A DNA stretch of 64,000 nucleotides from Zygaena filipendulae (lineage: Eukaryota > Arthropoda > Insecta > Lepidoptera > Zygaenidae), in NCBI GenBank assembly GCA_907165275.2, contig OU015668.1:8613658-8677657 (forward strand), written 5' to 3'. Below are positions 1 to 11,275 of this stretch, piece after piece. Below the pieces are notes generated by a model. It was not told where the DNA came from and searched no databases. It saw only the letters and a program-made list of their open reading frames with translations. Numbering within the stretch: the first letter of the stretch is position 1; each line of letters opens with the position of its first letter. The position numbers and the translations under genes were made by a program.

Positions 1-3000
1 TCATGACCACGTTGTACGCGATCCCCAGCGGCCACGACACGTCGTGGCCGTTGACTTTAGAGAGGAGCTGGAAGACGTAAAAAAATTAAATTAAAGAAGG
101 TACTCTCCACCCCCCGGCAACTCCGTACCTAGAGGTGACAGCGGTTTCGGACATATCAACTTCAATTTGGAGCTCCCCCGTCGCTCGCCGTGCCCCGGCG
201 CGAGCCCTACTCCACACGCACGTGCATACAAACTGCCCGCATGTAGACTAGTGGGGAGTTCAAGCAGTTCCCTTGTATGGATATCTATGTTTTTCAGTCT
301 TTGTATTTTATCACTACTGCAAGTGCAATAAGATTATGACCATCTCTAGACTATTTGCAGCAGATAAGATGCGTCGAGCGGTAATCTAATATATATAAAT
401 CACGTGTCACGTTGTTTGTCCGCGATGGACTCCGAAACTACTGAACGGATTTTGATAAAATTTTGCAACCATTTATAATATGGTTCAACTTGAAAGACAG
501 GATAGTTTTTATCCCGGAATTCCCTCGGGAACTGAAGGACATAGAGTACTTTTTTCCCGCAATCTCCGCGGGAACTCCGAAATTACCGCGGATGAAATCA
601 CGGGGGACAGCTAGTAGATTTTATATTTTGCGTCCGCGGGTAACATAAATGAACAACGAGTGATGTATGTAAAGTAAAATATGTAGTTACACACAGTAAT
701 AGGTTTGTCGTTGCTGATCTTGAAGCCGTCCTGTAGCAGCGCCGTGACGTAGGCGAGGTCGATGCACGCCCAGGGCTGGTTCACGTTGGGGTTGTTGCAC
801 GCCCGGTGTGCGCTGGCGCGGTACGCAGCCACCGTCGCCTCGCCGCCTTTCGCGTCTGCGACCAGGCAATGATCACACAATAGGCTAATTGACTTTAGAG
901 TTGTTGGTCCATCATAGATCATCTATCTATATATATGTATATAGTATATAAAATGCTTTGTCCTGAATGACTGATGGATCAACGGACAGCCTAAACTTGA
1001 AGGGTGTATTCTTTCATTATCGTAGACATCCGATTAGAAAAGAATTTTCGAAATTCAACCCCCAAGGGGATGAAAAAGGGATGAAAGTTTTGTATGGAAC
1101 AATTCCGCGGGAACTTTGAAATGGGGATGTTGACAACTTTTGAAAATCAAAATTTTAATTAGTCCGTCTTTTAGAAAATTAAAAATCATTAGACACGTAT
1201 TTTTTATTTTTCAAATGAATGAAAATACACAGAGATAAAGCGCATTATAATTTAGGGTGGGGGCTCGTGACGTCACTTACCGCTACAAGCCGCCATACAA
1301 ACTGCACTAGTTAGTGACGTCACGCGAAATTTCAACTCAATGTATCGCTGTTATTTTTTGATTACGTAAAAATAGGACTAAAAACAAAATTAGTCAAATA
1401 GCCTATTATCGCGGGTGAAACCGCGCGGGACACCTAGTAGATCAATAAAAATATTGGATATAATATGTATACCTGTTTCAGACGTCATGACTCTTAAACT
1501 TTAACGCGCATTAAGTGTATCAAAGTCTTTTTTTTATTAATTTGAAAAAGCAAAATATACGAGTTTAATACTTTTTAATTATATATCTGACAGACAATTT
1601 TGATTTTCACACCGGGTAACGTGCTTATTATACAGGAAGTAGGTACTTTTAAACGAGCGACGTAATTTTCGAGCCCAAAATACATATCTACTCAAATGTA
1701 ATGTCCTACTAGTCAAGAACCACTGCCTCTTAGCCAGATCGTTAACGCTTTAGAAAACTGTTAGGTACCTATACCTACTTTCTTACGTATAGTTAAGTTA
1801 TAAGCATAGGAGTGCGGGCTGCGTCCCCGCCTCACTTTTCTGTATTAAAGCAGTACATAGTTGACCGGCGTTTGACTCACCCGTGCCCTTCTAAATACGT
1901 AACAGTGGCGACGAGGATACTTAAAAATGACATCCACAATATCTTATGGGATTTTGTCAACGTTCGACCACACATCTCAAGAGTGGGAAACATTTAAAAA
2001 TAGACTTTTGCAATGGTTTTTGGCGAACGATATAACTAATGATGTGGATAAAGCGGGTATCAAACGTCGAGCGATATTACTCAGTGCACTCAACGAATCA
2101 ACCTACAAACTAGCGAGTGATTTAGCCTTACCCCAAAAAATTTAAGAAAAAAGTTTCGATGAAATCGTGTTAGTATTAGACAAACACTTTACTCCCAAAC
2201 GATGTGGATTTGCGGAACGTTCTCAATTTTATGTGGCATCACAGAAGACAGACGAAGGCCACGCGCAGTGGGCAGCAAGAATACGAGGGCTCGCAGCGCA
2301 TTGTAGCTTCAGTAACTTAGAGGAGTCACTGTTAGACCGTTTCGTGATGGGCATGGTGGCCGGGCCCGAGCGCGACAAGCTGTTCGCGCAGGACATCAAG
2401 GAGCTCACGCTGGCGAAGGCGGTGGAGCTGGCTGAAAGAGTCCGGTGCGCACGCGCCGGCGCTGCCGCCGTGCTGCCACCGGCAGCAGCCGCCGCGCTGC
2501 CCACCGTGTACAAGGTCGCGGAGCAGAAGAGAGCTGGTGGTGTAAAGTGTACAGTGTGCGGGTTTAGAAGCCATAAGTCATTCGAGTGTCGTTTTAGCAA
2601 TTTCAAGTGTCAGAAGTGCGGTAAAAAGGGACATCTGCGCAGAATGTGCCCAGATAAATCAGTGAAGTTCGTCGAGGAGGACATAGCTGAGGATGGTGAT
2701 GACGGTAAAGGGTTTTGTATATCTAGTATACGCTGCGTCGGTACGAAACCGATGACGGAGAGAGTTGTAGTAAACGATAAAATTTTATTACATTTTGAAG
2801 TGGACAGTGGTTCAGCCGTTACCGTTATACCTGAAAAAACCTACTATAACCTTTTCTCGAATGTACCATTGGCGCAAAGTAGTAAAAAATTAATAAATTA
2901 TACTGGTGGCAAAATCGATCTATTGGGTTACATAACTTTGTCGATATCTTATATGGAACGAACGCACACGTTGACTGTGTATGTAGTGCGCGGCGGCGGG

Positions 3001-6000
3001 CCGCCACTACTAGGCCGGGACTTTATAAGTAAGTTTAACCTACAGATATCTCCGATCAAATATTGCGCACAGGCCGATTCGGATAAATTAAAAGATTTGT
3101 TAACGGAATTTCCATTAGTTTTTTCAAATACATTAGGATGTTTTAATAAGTATAAAGTAAAATTATCAATACGACCAGATGCTAAACCTATTTTTCGTAA
3201 AGCGAGGCCCGTGGCGTTCGCACTCAGACAAAAAATTGATCAAGAAATAGATCGATTATTAGAGTTAGACATACTAAAACCTATCGAGTACTCTGACTAC
3301 GCGTCGCCTATCGTGCCAGTGTTAAAAGCAAATGGTGAGCTACGTATCTGTGCCGATTACTCCTCGACTATAAACAAACAATTGATAATCGAAAAGTATC
3401 CCTTGCCGACTGTAGACGACCTGTTCGCAAAATTGCATGGAGGTGTGCAATTTAGCAAGCTAGACCTCTCGATGGCTTATAACCAGCTGATGCTGACTGA
3501 TGATGATGACACACAAAAGCTGACGACCATCAATACCCATCGCGGCTTATTCAAGTATACCCGATTGGTTTTTGGATTATCAAGCGCTCCCGCAATATTC
3601 CAAAAAGCAATGCAAGGCATCGTAGCGGGGTTAGATGGGGTTCTTTGTATGTTGGATGACATCCTTGTGACAGCTGAAGATAGATCAACTCACCTTCGCC
3701 GTTTAAAGATAGTGCTTAAGCGACTCGAGGAGGCAGGTCTTACGTTGAGGAGAGATAAATGTGCCTTTTTCCAAAACGAAGTTCAGTACCTAGGGCATAT
3801 TATAGACAAAAATGGTATTAGGAAGTCAGCTGAAAAAGTACAAGCAATAAAAAACGCTCTCGTACCAACAGACGTAAACAAACTACAGTCGTTCTTAGGC
3901 TTAGTTAATTATTACAGGAATTTTGTCCCCAGAGCGTCATCTATTCTTAATCCTTTATATCAGCTACTTAACAAGGGGGTCAAGTGGTGCTGGACAGCGC
4001 AACATCAACGAGCGTTTGACAAAATTAAATCTTATTTAGCGTCAGATAACGTCCTAGCACACTTCAATAATAAAGCGACGATCGTACTGACGGTGGACGC
4101 GTCTCCCACAGGCTTGGGCGCTATATTGTCACAAGTAGGTAGTGATAGATTAGAGCGGCCCGTGTCGTACGCATCGCGGTCGTTAACTAAAGCCGAAAAA
4201 AACTACTCGCAAATTCAGAAGGAAGCCACCGCAATCGTATTCGGTGTTAGGCGGTTCCACCAATACTTGTTTGGCAGAGCCGATCCGTTCGTCCTTCGCA
4301 CAGATCATAAGCCGTTATTGTCAATTTTCGGATCACAAAAGGGAATCCCCGAAATTTCAGCTAATAGATTACAAAGGTATGCTATGTTTCTAGCAGCTTA
4401 TAATTATCGTATAGAATACGTTCGAAGTGCAAATAATAGTGCCGATTTTCTATCTCGTTCTACCTCGAACACAAATAACGCGAATGAAACGAGCAACATG
4501 GACGAAGCGGTGAGGTGCGAAGAGCGAGCGGCGTACGTCAACTTTGTCGTAGAGGGGGTACTACCTGTGACATCTATCGAGTTATACGACGCGACTACGT
4601 GTGACGCTGTGCTAAAAAAGGTTTGCCAATTCGTAAAGGATGGATGGCCGCGCAAAGTTTCAGATAAAAAAATTAAACCCTATTTTTTATGTCGTAACGA
4701 ACTGGCAGTCGAGAACGGTTATTTAATGAGAGGTCACAAAATGGTGATACCGGAGTCGCTGCAAGCGAAAGTCATCGATGAGTTGCACAGTTCGCACTTC
4801 GGTATCGTTAAAATGAAATCAGAGGCCCGAGCGCGACTATGGTTCCCGGGGGTGGACGCGGCGCTCGAGAGTGCGGCGGCTGCGTGTGCGGTGTGCGCGC
4901 AGCTACGAGCAACGCCCGCTCGCGTCCCGCTCGCGCCGTGGCCGCTTCCGTCCGCGCCGTTTCATAGGATTCACATAGATTTCTTAGGACCGTATCATGA
5001 CAAAACATACTTAATAGTTGTAGATGCATACACCAAATGGGTTGAATGCTATCCCATGAATGCGAGCATTCCTTCCGAGGCGGTTATCGAACGATTATGT
5101 GAATTAATGTCCAGAGTAGGCATCCCCAAAATAATAGTTAGCGACAATGGTACTTCGTTTACATCTGATAAATTTAAAAATTTCTGTTTATTGAATGATA
5201 TACGACACTTACTTTCACCGGTATATCACCCGGCTAGTAACGGCCAAGCCGAGAGTTCGGTAAAAATAGTCAAAAAAGGTATTAAAGCTATTATTTTGTC
5301 GTGCAAGAATAAAAAGAATATAAATAGTGAAATAAATAAATTTTTATTCGATTACCGCAACTCAAGACATAGCACTACCGAGCAGTCGCCAGCGCAGCTG
5401 CTTTACGGCCGTAAGTTAAGAAGCAGGCTCGACCTGCTGATACCGGCACCGTCATCACCTCCCTCGTCGGAACTCGCTCGCCTGATAGAAGACAAGCAGT
5501 CCTTACAGAGTAAATACTACGGAGGCCGGAAGAGAGATGACTTTGTACCCAGCCGTTTTGTAACAGGTTTTATTGAAAAAATATTCTAATAATAAACAGT
5601 ACCAATGGATAAAAGGAACGATTAAAAAGAAATTGGGTACAGTCATGTACGAAATATTTGTTCCAACACTAAACACTACCGTACGTAGACACAAAAACCA
5701 AATAAAAATGTACAAATCAGATATTTGTGTAGAAGCACCCTGGGATGTCGATGTGGTCCCAGATGTGACAGGAGAGACCACATCCGACCTCGGAGTCGGT
5801 AATTCTGGTGGAGAGGGGGTGGAGTCTGACGGCGTCGACCAACAACGAGCGCTGGCTACAACAGAGCAACCACAGTCGTCCGCTGGAGGCGCTCCCGCGT
5901 CTCCGACCAGGAGTCTATCGCCACCTTTAGATGCCCCCCCGCTGGGCGCTCACGTCGCCAGCGCCGACCGATAGATTACAAGCTGCGTTTTTAATTATTA

Positions 6001-9000
6001 AGTTAGAGTTAATATTTATGGTGGAGGGATTGTTAGGTACCTATACCTACTTTCTTACGTATAGTTAAGTTATAAGCATAGGAGTGCGGGCTGCGTCCCC
6101 GCCTCACTTTTCTGTATTAAAGCAGTACATAGTTGACCGGCGTTTGACTCACCCGTGCCCTTCTAAATACGTAACAAAAACCAATCGTCATGTCACGTGC
6201 TGAAGAATAATTTGATTGGACGATTTTACGTGACTACGTGAGATGACGTCTGACGATACGTACCTTATTTTTTTATAGCGTTAACGATCATAGATTTTCA
6301 GCTTGACTAAGCGAGCAGGTTTATATTTAAGGATGGAAGTACGCCGACGCGTACCTATGATGCCCGAGTTAAGGGCTCCGTAGTACAAGAATCCTCTGGC
6401 TGCGAGCTTCCCGCGCGGCTCATGCGGCGGCTCCCAGTCCATGGTGCGCTGCACGTAGCGGCGCGCCAGCTCTTGGCAGCGCTGGTACGTCGTCTGGCGG
6501 CTCGCAGGCCTGCGGGGTGCTCCGCTGGAACGTAACACAGCTTGTAGGAATAACTGTACAGACCAATACCAATCAAACGAGCCCCAAAACAATGGGGTCG
6601 TGTCGTTTAATTTCAGAGTTCATGAGAACATCTTCAGGCTCCATCATCACATCAGCGCCATGTCATAATAATAGCGCATTGTCATACGAACTACAAATAC
6701 AGCTTTAATAGGTTAAAATTTATAATACTTCTAAGATTTTAGCATAATATTAAATTGTTTGTGTGGTTTAGTGAAGCTGATACGTGAAAGCGTGTTAAAA
6801 ATTAAAATACCTAGTAAGTAATTTCTCAAACCTGATGAAGTAGTTTGTATTGGCATAAAGCCATATCTTGCGGTAGACATTTGGGTGCACGCACTCAGAC
6901 GTGAACTCTGTAGCGTTAGAGTCACCCGCCTCCATCTTGAAGATGCCGTGGCGCGCCGCTAAGTGACCCAAACTGAGGTAACTGCGACAAAAAACGACCC
7001 ATCCATTATGTCCCAAATATCCCATAATTCCCATAACAAAACAACAGGCTTATACAAGCAAATCCAGCAATAGTGCGAGATCTATCTATATACCTATTAT
7101 ATAAAAATGAATCCCTATTTCACTTCGTCACGGAATCACGCGTGAACGGCTGGACCGATTTCGCTTATTCTTTTTTTGTTGCGTTTATTAGGTTAGGTTA
7201 GAAGAAGAATAAAAGAAGTTTGGAGATCCTGCGGGAATTCCGAAACTCACGCGGGTGAATCTCCGATTCGTTTGAACCGATTTTGACGGGACTTTCGCTG
7301 CTACTTAATTACGAGATATAGGGGTAAATTCGGCTACTTTGCAGTTCCAGCGGGAATTCCGAAACTCACACGGGTGAAACCGCGATGCAGAGCTATTTTA
7401 CTATGATTTATTGAGGAGTTCTATTTTGCGTTTTCATCGAGGTATCTTCGCCAAATTGAAATGGTAATAAATCGAGACAGTATACTTGGAAACAAAAAAA
7501 AATTCAATAAAATCGATTCACAATTGGCGACGACATTGCCGATTGGCGTAACATACATTTTGAAGAAAAACCAGTCGAATTAACAACCTCCTCCTTGTGA
7601 AGTTAGTTAAAAAGAAAATCTTTGATTTAAAAAAAATCGATTCCTTCCAAACACTCGTTACTCCACAACTTGGCTTTGCATGTCTTATCTAAACTCTGCG
7701 AAGGAAATACTCGATATACCAGTACCTGTGGGAGAACAGATTGATGTTTCTATCGTTCCCTCTTATGGAGTGCTGGTACTCGGAGGGCACCAACTTGGCA
7801 TCCTGCTCGTCCAGTTCATACGAGACCTGCACCGACGCTCCTCCCATGTCTATCGTCGCTATTGTTCCCTCTTTTTGTACAGCTGTTGACATTACTCATT
7901 GGTTTATTAAAGTGAAACTTCATTGGAGGCACGGTAAGTAAAATAAATACAAGTAAATTACTTACGAAGTAGCAAATTGATGGTGTACCAACCGAAGATT
8001 CCCTCGTCATCGCTAGACATCATACTGACCGAGTCTGGTGTCATTTTGTATCCCAAACTAGAAACGAATATCATTTGTGTACATAATGTTAATTGAAGCT
8101 ATGAACCAACTATTTTTATCATTATCAGAGTTCCTGCGGGAATCCCGAAACTAACGCTGGTTAATTTTCGAAGCGGTTGGTACGACTTTGACGGGACTTT
8201 CACTGTTAATTAGCTGGCTTGAATTAGGTTACTTTGGAGTTCCTGCAGGAATTCAGAAACCGCGAGGACCAGCTAGTATTATTTAAAATGAATGTAATTT
8301 TTCCTAAAATCATACATTATAGGTAAGTACAACTACTTGTAAGGCTTTTCCTTTTTGGTATCTTGTGAACTGTGACCGTGTTTAGAAGATCAACAATGCT
8401 AACTAAAACTCATTTAATATAGCTATCCCCCGCGGTTTTACTCACGGTAATTTCAAAGTTCCGGTGGGAATTTCGGATGAAAATTACCCTATGTCACTCA
8501 GGACAACCGTAGCTTCCTATAAGTGAAAGAATTTTCAAAATCAGTTCAGTAGTTCCAGAGATTACCCCCTACAACGTCACATACTCACAAATCACAAACT
8601 CATTAGCTCTTTATGATATTTGTATGGATATCTAGAGCAAAAAGACTTTGGGTTTCCCCATGAACTCAAGCAGCTTATTGTAGGTACCTACTACTTATAA
8701 CTTTTTGAAAAAATAAGTATGAGTGTCTGAGACAGTTAATTCAAACCGATTCAAAGCAACGGCGACGTGGTCTATCAGCGCTTTCGACTGCTCGGCAGGC
8801 AGCAGCCGCAGGCCGGCGGTCGCGCGCAACAGCAGCGGTGTGACACCTTTCTTCTCCTGCGGTACCATGCTCTCCGCTTCGGTGACCAAGCGAACGATCA
8901 TGTCCTCACTCTACAATTGTGTGGCGTGTTCAAAAGAAGTCAATCTACTAGTTAAGGTCCTTTATGTACAGACATTGAGCGTGCCAGACACGTTCCGTCG

Positions 9001-9856
9001 CAGACAAAATTATATTCTCATACAGTACGGATCACACTCATCACATCGCGTCGCTTATCTCGCGGTTCATTTCTGTACGTGTCTGTGGCTACATGTCGAC
9101 CAGGGTGAATAGAGCATCGGAACCGTGCAGACATCTTTTGTAAATAAACGGTATATGTTGGTTTTTTCCACATTTTTTTCTTCACACGTGCCTGGTACGG
9201 AACGTGTCGGGCACGCTCGGTGTCTGTAGATATAAATGGACTCTTATAATTTTGACCTATTCAAAATCTACTTACCCTAACCGGATCGTTCGCAAATGAT
9301 GACAGGCTGGAGGATTTTTTGAACAATTCTGCCTCTAGAACCAGACTGGGATCGCCAGAAACTGCGGTTGTGAAATATTTATTTTTATTTAAAACATGTT
9401 AATGTATATAAGGCGAACTTAATTTATGTATTACTAGCTGTGCCCCGCGGTTTCACCCGCGGTAATTTCGGAGTTTCCACGGGAATTCCGGGATAAAAAG
9501 TACCCTATGTCCTTCTCTGTCCTCCTGACAACGTGCATACATCCAAATCCGTTCGGCCGTTATTGCGTAACAAACATCCAAACATGCAAACATCCACACT
9601 TTCACATTTATAATTTTAAGTAGAATTGGGTCAATGATAAGTACTTACGCTGCAATCTCTCCCGAAACTGGTACGTCAGTATTTTCGTACTGGATGACCC
9701 TGCGTCTATAACAATCACATAGTGCCTGGTGCCTTGGTACCCCAAAGACTGGCCTATCGTGTCCAGCCAAGAGTTGTGGCCAACAAACAGCCCAGACGTC
9801 AAAATATACAGTCGAATCGCACCGCTCACCGCCGTTGGAATACCTTTTATAAACAT
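1..9856 (-). CDS. ENTPD5/6-like nucleoside diphosphatase, copy A (3' end cut by window)
   Basis: Member of the GDA1/CD39 family that hydrolyses nucleoside di/triphosphates; ENTPD5/6 relatives act on UDP and GDP in the secretory pathway. Exons read on minus: 9856-9649, 9361-9276, 8910-8747, 8057-7966, 7882-7726, 6981-6832, 6524-6355, 855-695, 67-<1; all have GT-AG sites and compatible phases. Seen motifs: ACR1 DAGSSSTK, ACR2 ATAGLRLLP, ACR3 SSDDEGIFGWYTIN, ACR4 DMGGASVQV, C-terminal NGHDVSWPLG. The start ATG gives an N-terminus matching copy B by synonymous changes (SGAxRLxILTSGL), so it is probably real. Oddities: ACR1 lacks the G and R of DAGSSGSR (CD39 also varies here), ACR5 is GFLYYGA instead of SFFYDVA, one codon is missing in the 855-695 exon, the exon ending at 8747 has a weak donor, and an LTR retrotransposon lies in the 6355/855 intron. 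The frame is open, so it may be expressed, but constraint looks relaxed. Confidence 0.82.
385..615 (+). repeat. Helitron-like repeat
   Basis: Same subfamily as 47870-48230 (shared CACGTGTCA and TGGACTCC blocks); ends in the hairpin region and CTAGT. Lies in the last intron of ENTPD copy A. Confidence 0.65.
925..1438 (+). repeat. Helitron-like repeat split by a MITE
   Basis: The flanks match the unbroken copy at 61985-62273 (ACTGATGGATCAAC, AATTCAACCCC, GGAACAATTCCGCG). The 282-bp palindromic MITE 1123-1404 interrupts it shortly before the hairpin. Confidence 0.65.
1123..1404. mobile_element. AATT-targeting palindromic MITE, copy nested in a Helitron-like repeat
   Basis: Starts GGGGATGTTGAC and ends in the complement of AGGCTATTTGAC; both CRE-like GTGACGTCAC motifs are present. 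It is flanked by AT on each side inside a sequence whose empty form reads GAAATTAT. Confidence 0.8.
1759..1904 (+). repeat. 5' LTR of mag-like element
   Basis: 146-bp direct repeat bounded by TG...CA, identical to the copy at 6031-6176. It should carry the element promoter and start of transcription. Confidence 0.95.
1906..1918 (+). other. tRNA-Ser primer-binding site
   Basis: TGGCGACGAGGAT lies one base after the left LTR and is complementary to the acceptor end of tRNA-Ser(GCT) with its CCA tail. The tRNA match is from memory of that tRNA, not a search. Confidence 0.75.
1927..2145 (+). CDS. gag: Gag N-terminal part of mag-like element, ended by an in-frame TAA
   Basis: A 72-residue open frame starts with ATG 22 bases after the LTR and ends at TAA 2143-2145. 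The next open stretch is in the same frame and continues the gag-like sequence, so the stop interrupts one polyprotein. It is more likely a point mutation in this copy than programmed readthrough, but sequence alone cannot decide. Confidence 0.85.
   Translation: MTSTISYGILSTFDHTSQEWETFKNRLLQWFLANDITNDVDKAGIKRRAILLSALNESTYKLASDLALPQKI
2167..5589 (+). CDS. pol: Gag-Pol polyprotein of mag-like retrotransposon
   Basis: A 1140-residue frame in the same phase as the upstream gag piece. In order: rest of gag; two CCHC zinc knuckles (CTVCGFRSHKSFEC and CQKCGKKGHLRRMC, about residues 127-162); aspartic protease DSGS with LLGRDF; reverse transcriptase with LDLSMAYNQL and the active-site motif MLDDIL, where Y of the usual YxDD is Met; RNase H (TVDASPTGLGA, TDHKPLL); integrase with an HHCC finger and a DDE core (HIDFLG, SDNGTSFTS, HPASNGQAE). 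The frame stops at 5587-5589 just before the integrase C-terminal region, which continues in another frame. Confidence 0.95.
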   Translation: MLVLDKHFTPKRCGFAERSQFYVASQKTDEGHAQWAARIRGLAAHCSFSNLEESLLDRFVMGMVAGPERDKLFAQDIKELTLAKAVELAERVRCARAGAAAVLPPAAAAALPTVYKVAEQKRAGGVKCTVCGFRSHKSFECRFSNFKCQKCGKKGHLRRMCPDKSVKFVEEDIAEDGDDGKGFCISSIRCVGTKPMTERVVVNDKILLHFEVDSGSAVTVIPEKTYYNLFSNVPLAQSSKKLINYTGGKIDLLGYITLSISYMERTHTLTVYVVRGGGPPLLGRDFISKFNLQISPIKYCAQADSDKLKDLLTEFPLVFSNTLGCFNKYKVKLSIRPDAKPIFRKARPVAFALRQKIDQEIDRLLELDILKPIEYSDYASPIVPVLKANGELRICADYSSTINKQLIIEKYPLPTVDDLFAKLHGGVQFSKLDLSMAYNQLMLTDDDDTQKLTTINTHRGLFKYTRLVFGLSSAPAIFQKAMQGIVAGLDGVLCMLDDILVTAEDRSTHLRRLKIVLKRLEEAGLTLRRDKCAFFQNEVQYLGHIIDKNGIRKSAEKVQAIKNALVPTDVNKLQSFLGLVNYYRNFVPRASSILNPLYQLLNKGVKWCWTAQHQRAFDKIKSYLASDNVLAHFNNKATIVLTVDASPTGLGAILSQVGSDRLERPVSYASRSLTKAEKNYSQIQKEATAIVFGVRRFHQYLFGRADPFVLRTDHKPLLSIFGSQKGIPEISANRLQRYAMFLAAYNYRIEYVRSANNSADFLSRSTSNTNNANETSNMDEAVRCEERAAYVNFVVEGVLPVTSIELYDATTCDAVLKKVCQFVKDGWPRKVSDKKIKPYFLCRNELAVENGYLMRGHKMVIPESLQAKVIDELHSSHFGIVKMKSEARARLWFPGVDAALESAAAACAVCAQLRATPARVPLAPWPLPSAPFHRIHIDFLGPYHDKTYLIVVDAYTKWVECYPMNASIPSEAVIERLCELMSRVGIPKIIVSDNGTSFTSDKFKNFCLLNDIRHLLSPVYHPASNGQAESSVKIVKKGIKAIILSCKNKKNINSEINKFLFDYRNSRHSTTEQSPAQLLYGRKLRSRLDLLIPAPSSPPSSELARLIEDKQSLQSKYYGGRKRDDFVPSRFVTGFIEKIF
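5573..5974 (+). CDS. Integrase C-terminal region of mag-like element, in a shifted frame
   Basis: The frame overlaps the end of the main polyprotein by a few codons. It begins with a segment typical of the post-core integrase region (QWIKGTIKKKLGTVMYEI, then RRHKNQIKMY) and continues with a low-complexity acidic and proline-rich tail. No ATG is needed or present at the overlap. It is either the product of a small indel at the A-run near 5575-5581 or a separate frame reached by frameshifting; the former seems more likely. Confidence 0.75.
   Translation: MKKYSNNKQYQWIKGTIKKKLGTVMYEIFVPTLNTTVRRHKNQIKMYKSDICVEAPWDVDVVPDVTGETTSDLGVGNSGGEGVESDGVDQQRALATTEQPQSSAGGAPASPTRSLSPPLDAPPLGAHVASADR
6031..6176 (+). 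repeat. 3' LTR of mag-like element
   Basis: Identical to the left LTR (1759-1904). It follows a purine-rich tract and is followed by the target duplication AAAAC. Confidence 0.95.
7085..7400 (+). repeat. Helitron-like repeat, decayed
   Basis: Contains two blocks of the GCGGGAATTCCGAAACTCAC type and the GTGAAACCGCGATG hairpin half. The CTAG end is lost. Confidence 0.45.
8100..8277 (+). repeat. Helitron-like repeat, decayed
   Basis: Has the GGGAATCCCGAAACT block and ends ACCAGCTAGT; the left end is not defined. Confidence 0.45.
8421..8610 (-). repeat. Helitron-like repeat, inverted
   Basis: Starts AGCTATCCCCCGCGGTTTTA and continues with the CCTATGTCACTCAGG and AACGTCACA blocks also present at 25953-26154. 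Confidence 0.5.
9433..9620 (-). repeat. Helitron-like repeat, inverted
   Basis: Starts ACTAGCTGTGCCCCGCGG with a clear hairpin; ends near an A+T-rich TTTATAAT block. Confidence 0.65.
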
Positions 9857-11039
9857 TGTTTCACTTCGATGCTTGATGAATTTCGAATGCCTTTACAACT
9901 CTTATTTTGCCACTTCGATAGGTCGTCGGTGTCTCATGTAAAACACTAAATGACTGTCCTGAAAATAATGAGTATTCAACACTATATCACGATATAATAA
10001 AAAAAAACATTAATGTAATTAATAGTAGATTTGACAACAAGTGCACAAAACGAACCATTTTCATCCAAGACTTTTAGCCGCCCGAGCCGAAGGCGAGGGC
10101 TGATAGTAATGTCGAGGATAAAATTATTTTGTGGACGAGTTATAAACTCTGCTTTCCACTTCGATTGAGAGGAAATAAAACAGTAGTATAACATTTCTTT
10201 AATTAAAATTCAAAGTAAAATTAATACAGTTTTGAATAGGTATCTACTGAAGGAAATTGTTTTTCCCGGCATATTTACGGTATTTATGTCTTAAAAAACA
10301 CACAAGGCAAATAAAGTAAATATTATAAAATAACAAATTCTATCTATAAACTTTTTATAGATTAATTTATGAGTAGATACGTTAATGCACTTGTGCACAA
10401 AATTCGATTTTGTGCAGCCTATATCCTGGACAAATAAGCACAGCACTTTCAGAGCATGAGAAGTGAAAAAATAATTACTATTTAGACTTTTAAATGTGTT
10501 AATAAATAACGACTCTTACCTTACAGCGACGCACTAAAAGTGTAATCCACCACGCATGGCGCTGCGTGTTCAGAATTTTATCTTGTCTGGATGCGGCTTT
10601 TTCGTTATTTTAGGGTTCACTTTTGTGACCAGGGTTGCCACCCGTACTATAAATATTATATAGTATTGAATAATAATTATGACAGACAATTGTAGATACT
10701 ATATATTATAGAAAAATAAGTTAATATACCTAAGTAGTACGAATTATACTATATTCCCTTATTCAAGTTGGTCGGAACGCACCTGCAGCTTAGTGCGGGG
10801 AATTTCCGAAAAATGAATGTAAAATGGAAAAAAACCAATAGAGCATCTATGAATTTAATAAAAAAATATGCATGAAAAAATACACATTGATTAAAATTAA
10901 ATGTGTACTTTTTTTTTGGAAAATAGTAAATTTTTGGCAATTTTTTGTTTTAAAGTTTTCATATCAAGTTTAAATGCTGCATAATTATCACCAAATGTTA
11001 GTATTTCCTATATTCTACTATCCCTTTTTTTATAAATGA

Positions 11040-11275
11040 AACTAGCCATTTTCTGCGGGTTCACTCGCGTTAATTTCGAAGTTTCCGCGGGAATTCCGGG
11101 ATAACAAATACCCTGCCCATGTCCTTTTCTATATCACTAACAACGTGTAACGTGTAAAGGTAGCTATGCAAAATTTCATGATGATCGGGTAAGTTGTTAA
11201 GGCGTGAAAGCAACAAACAAACAAACTCACATTTCTATATCGATATCGATACGTAGGATATCTTCAAAGATGCCA
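11040..11275 (-). repeat. Helitron-like repeat, inverted
   Basis: Starts ACTAGCCATTTTCTGCGGG, then TTTCCGCGGGAATTCCGGG and the CATGTCCTTTTCT block. Confidence 0.6.

Larger units (their letters stand above)
1759..6176 (+). mobile_element. Ty3/gypsy LTR retrotransposon, mag-like, recently inserted
   Basis: The element has 146-bp LTRs at both ends that are identical by eye, starting TGTTAGG and ending GTAACA, and a perfect 5-bp duplication AAAAC (1754-1758 and 6177-6181). The primer-binding site at 1906 (TGGCGACGAGGAT) matches the 3' end of tRNA-Ser(GCT) plus CCA, as in mag-type elements. A purine-rich tract (6020-6029) precedes the right LTR. Gag, protease, reverse transcriptase, RNase H and integrase are on plus, opposite to the host ENTPD copy A, whose intron it occupies. 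Identical LTRs mean a young insertion, yet the coding frame carries an in-frame stop in gag and a frame change at the integrase end. No envelope gene is seen. Confidence 0.95.
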
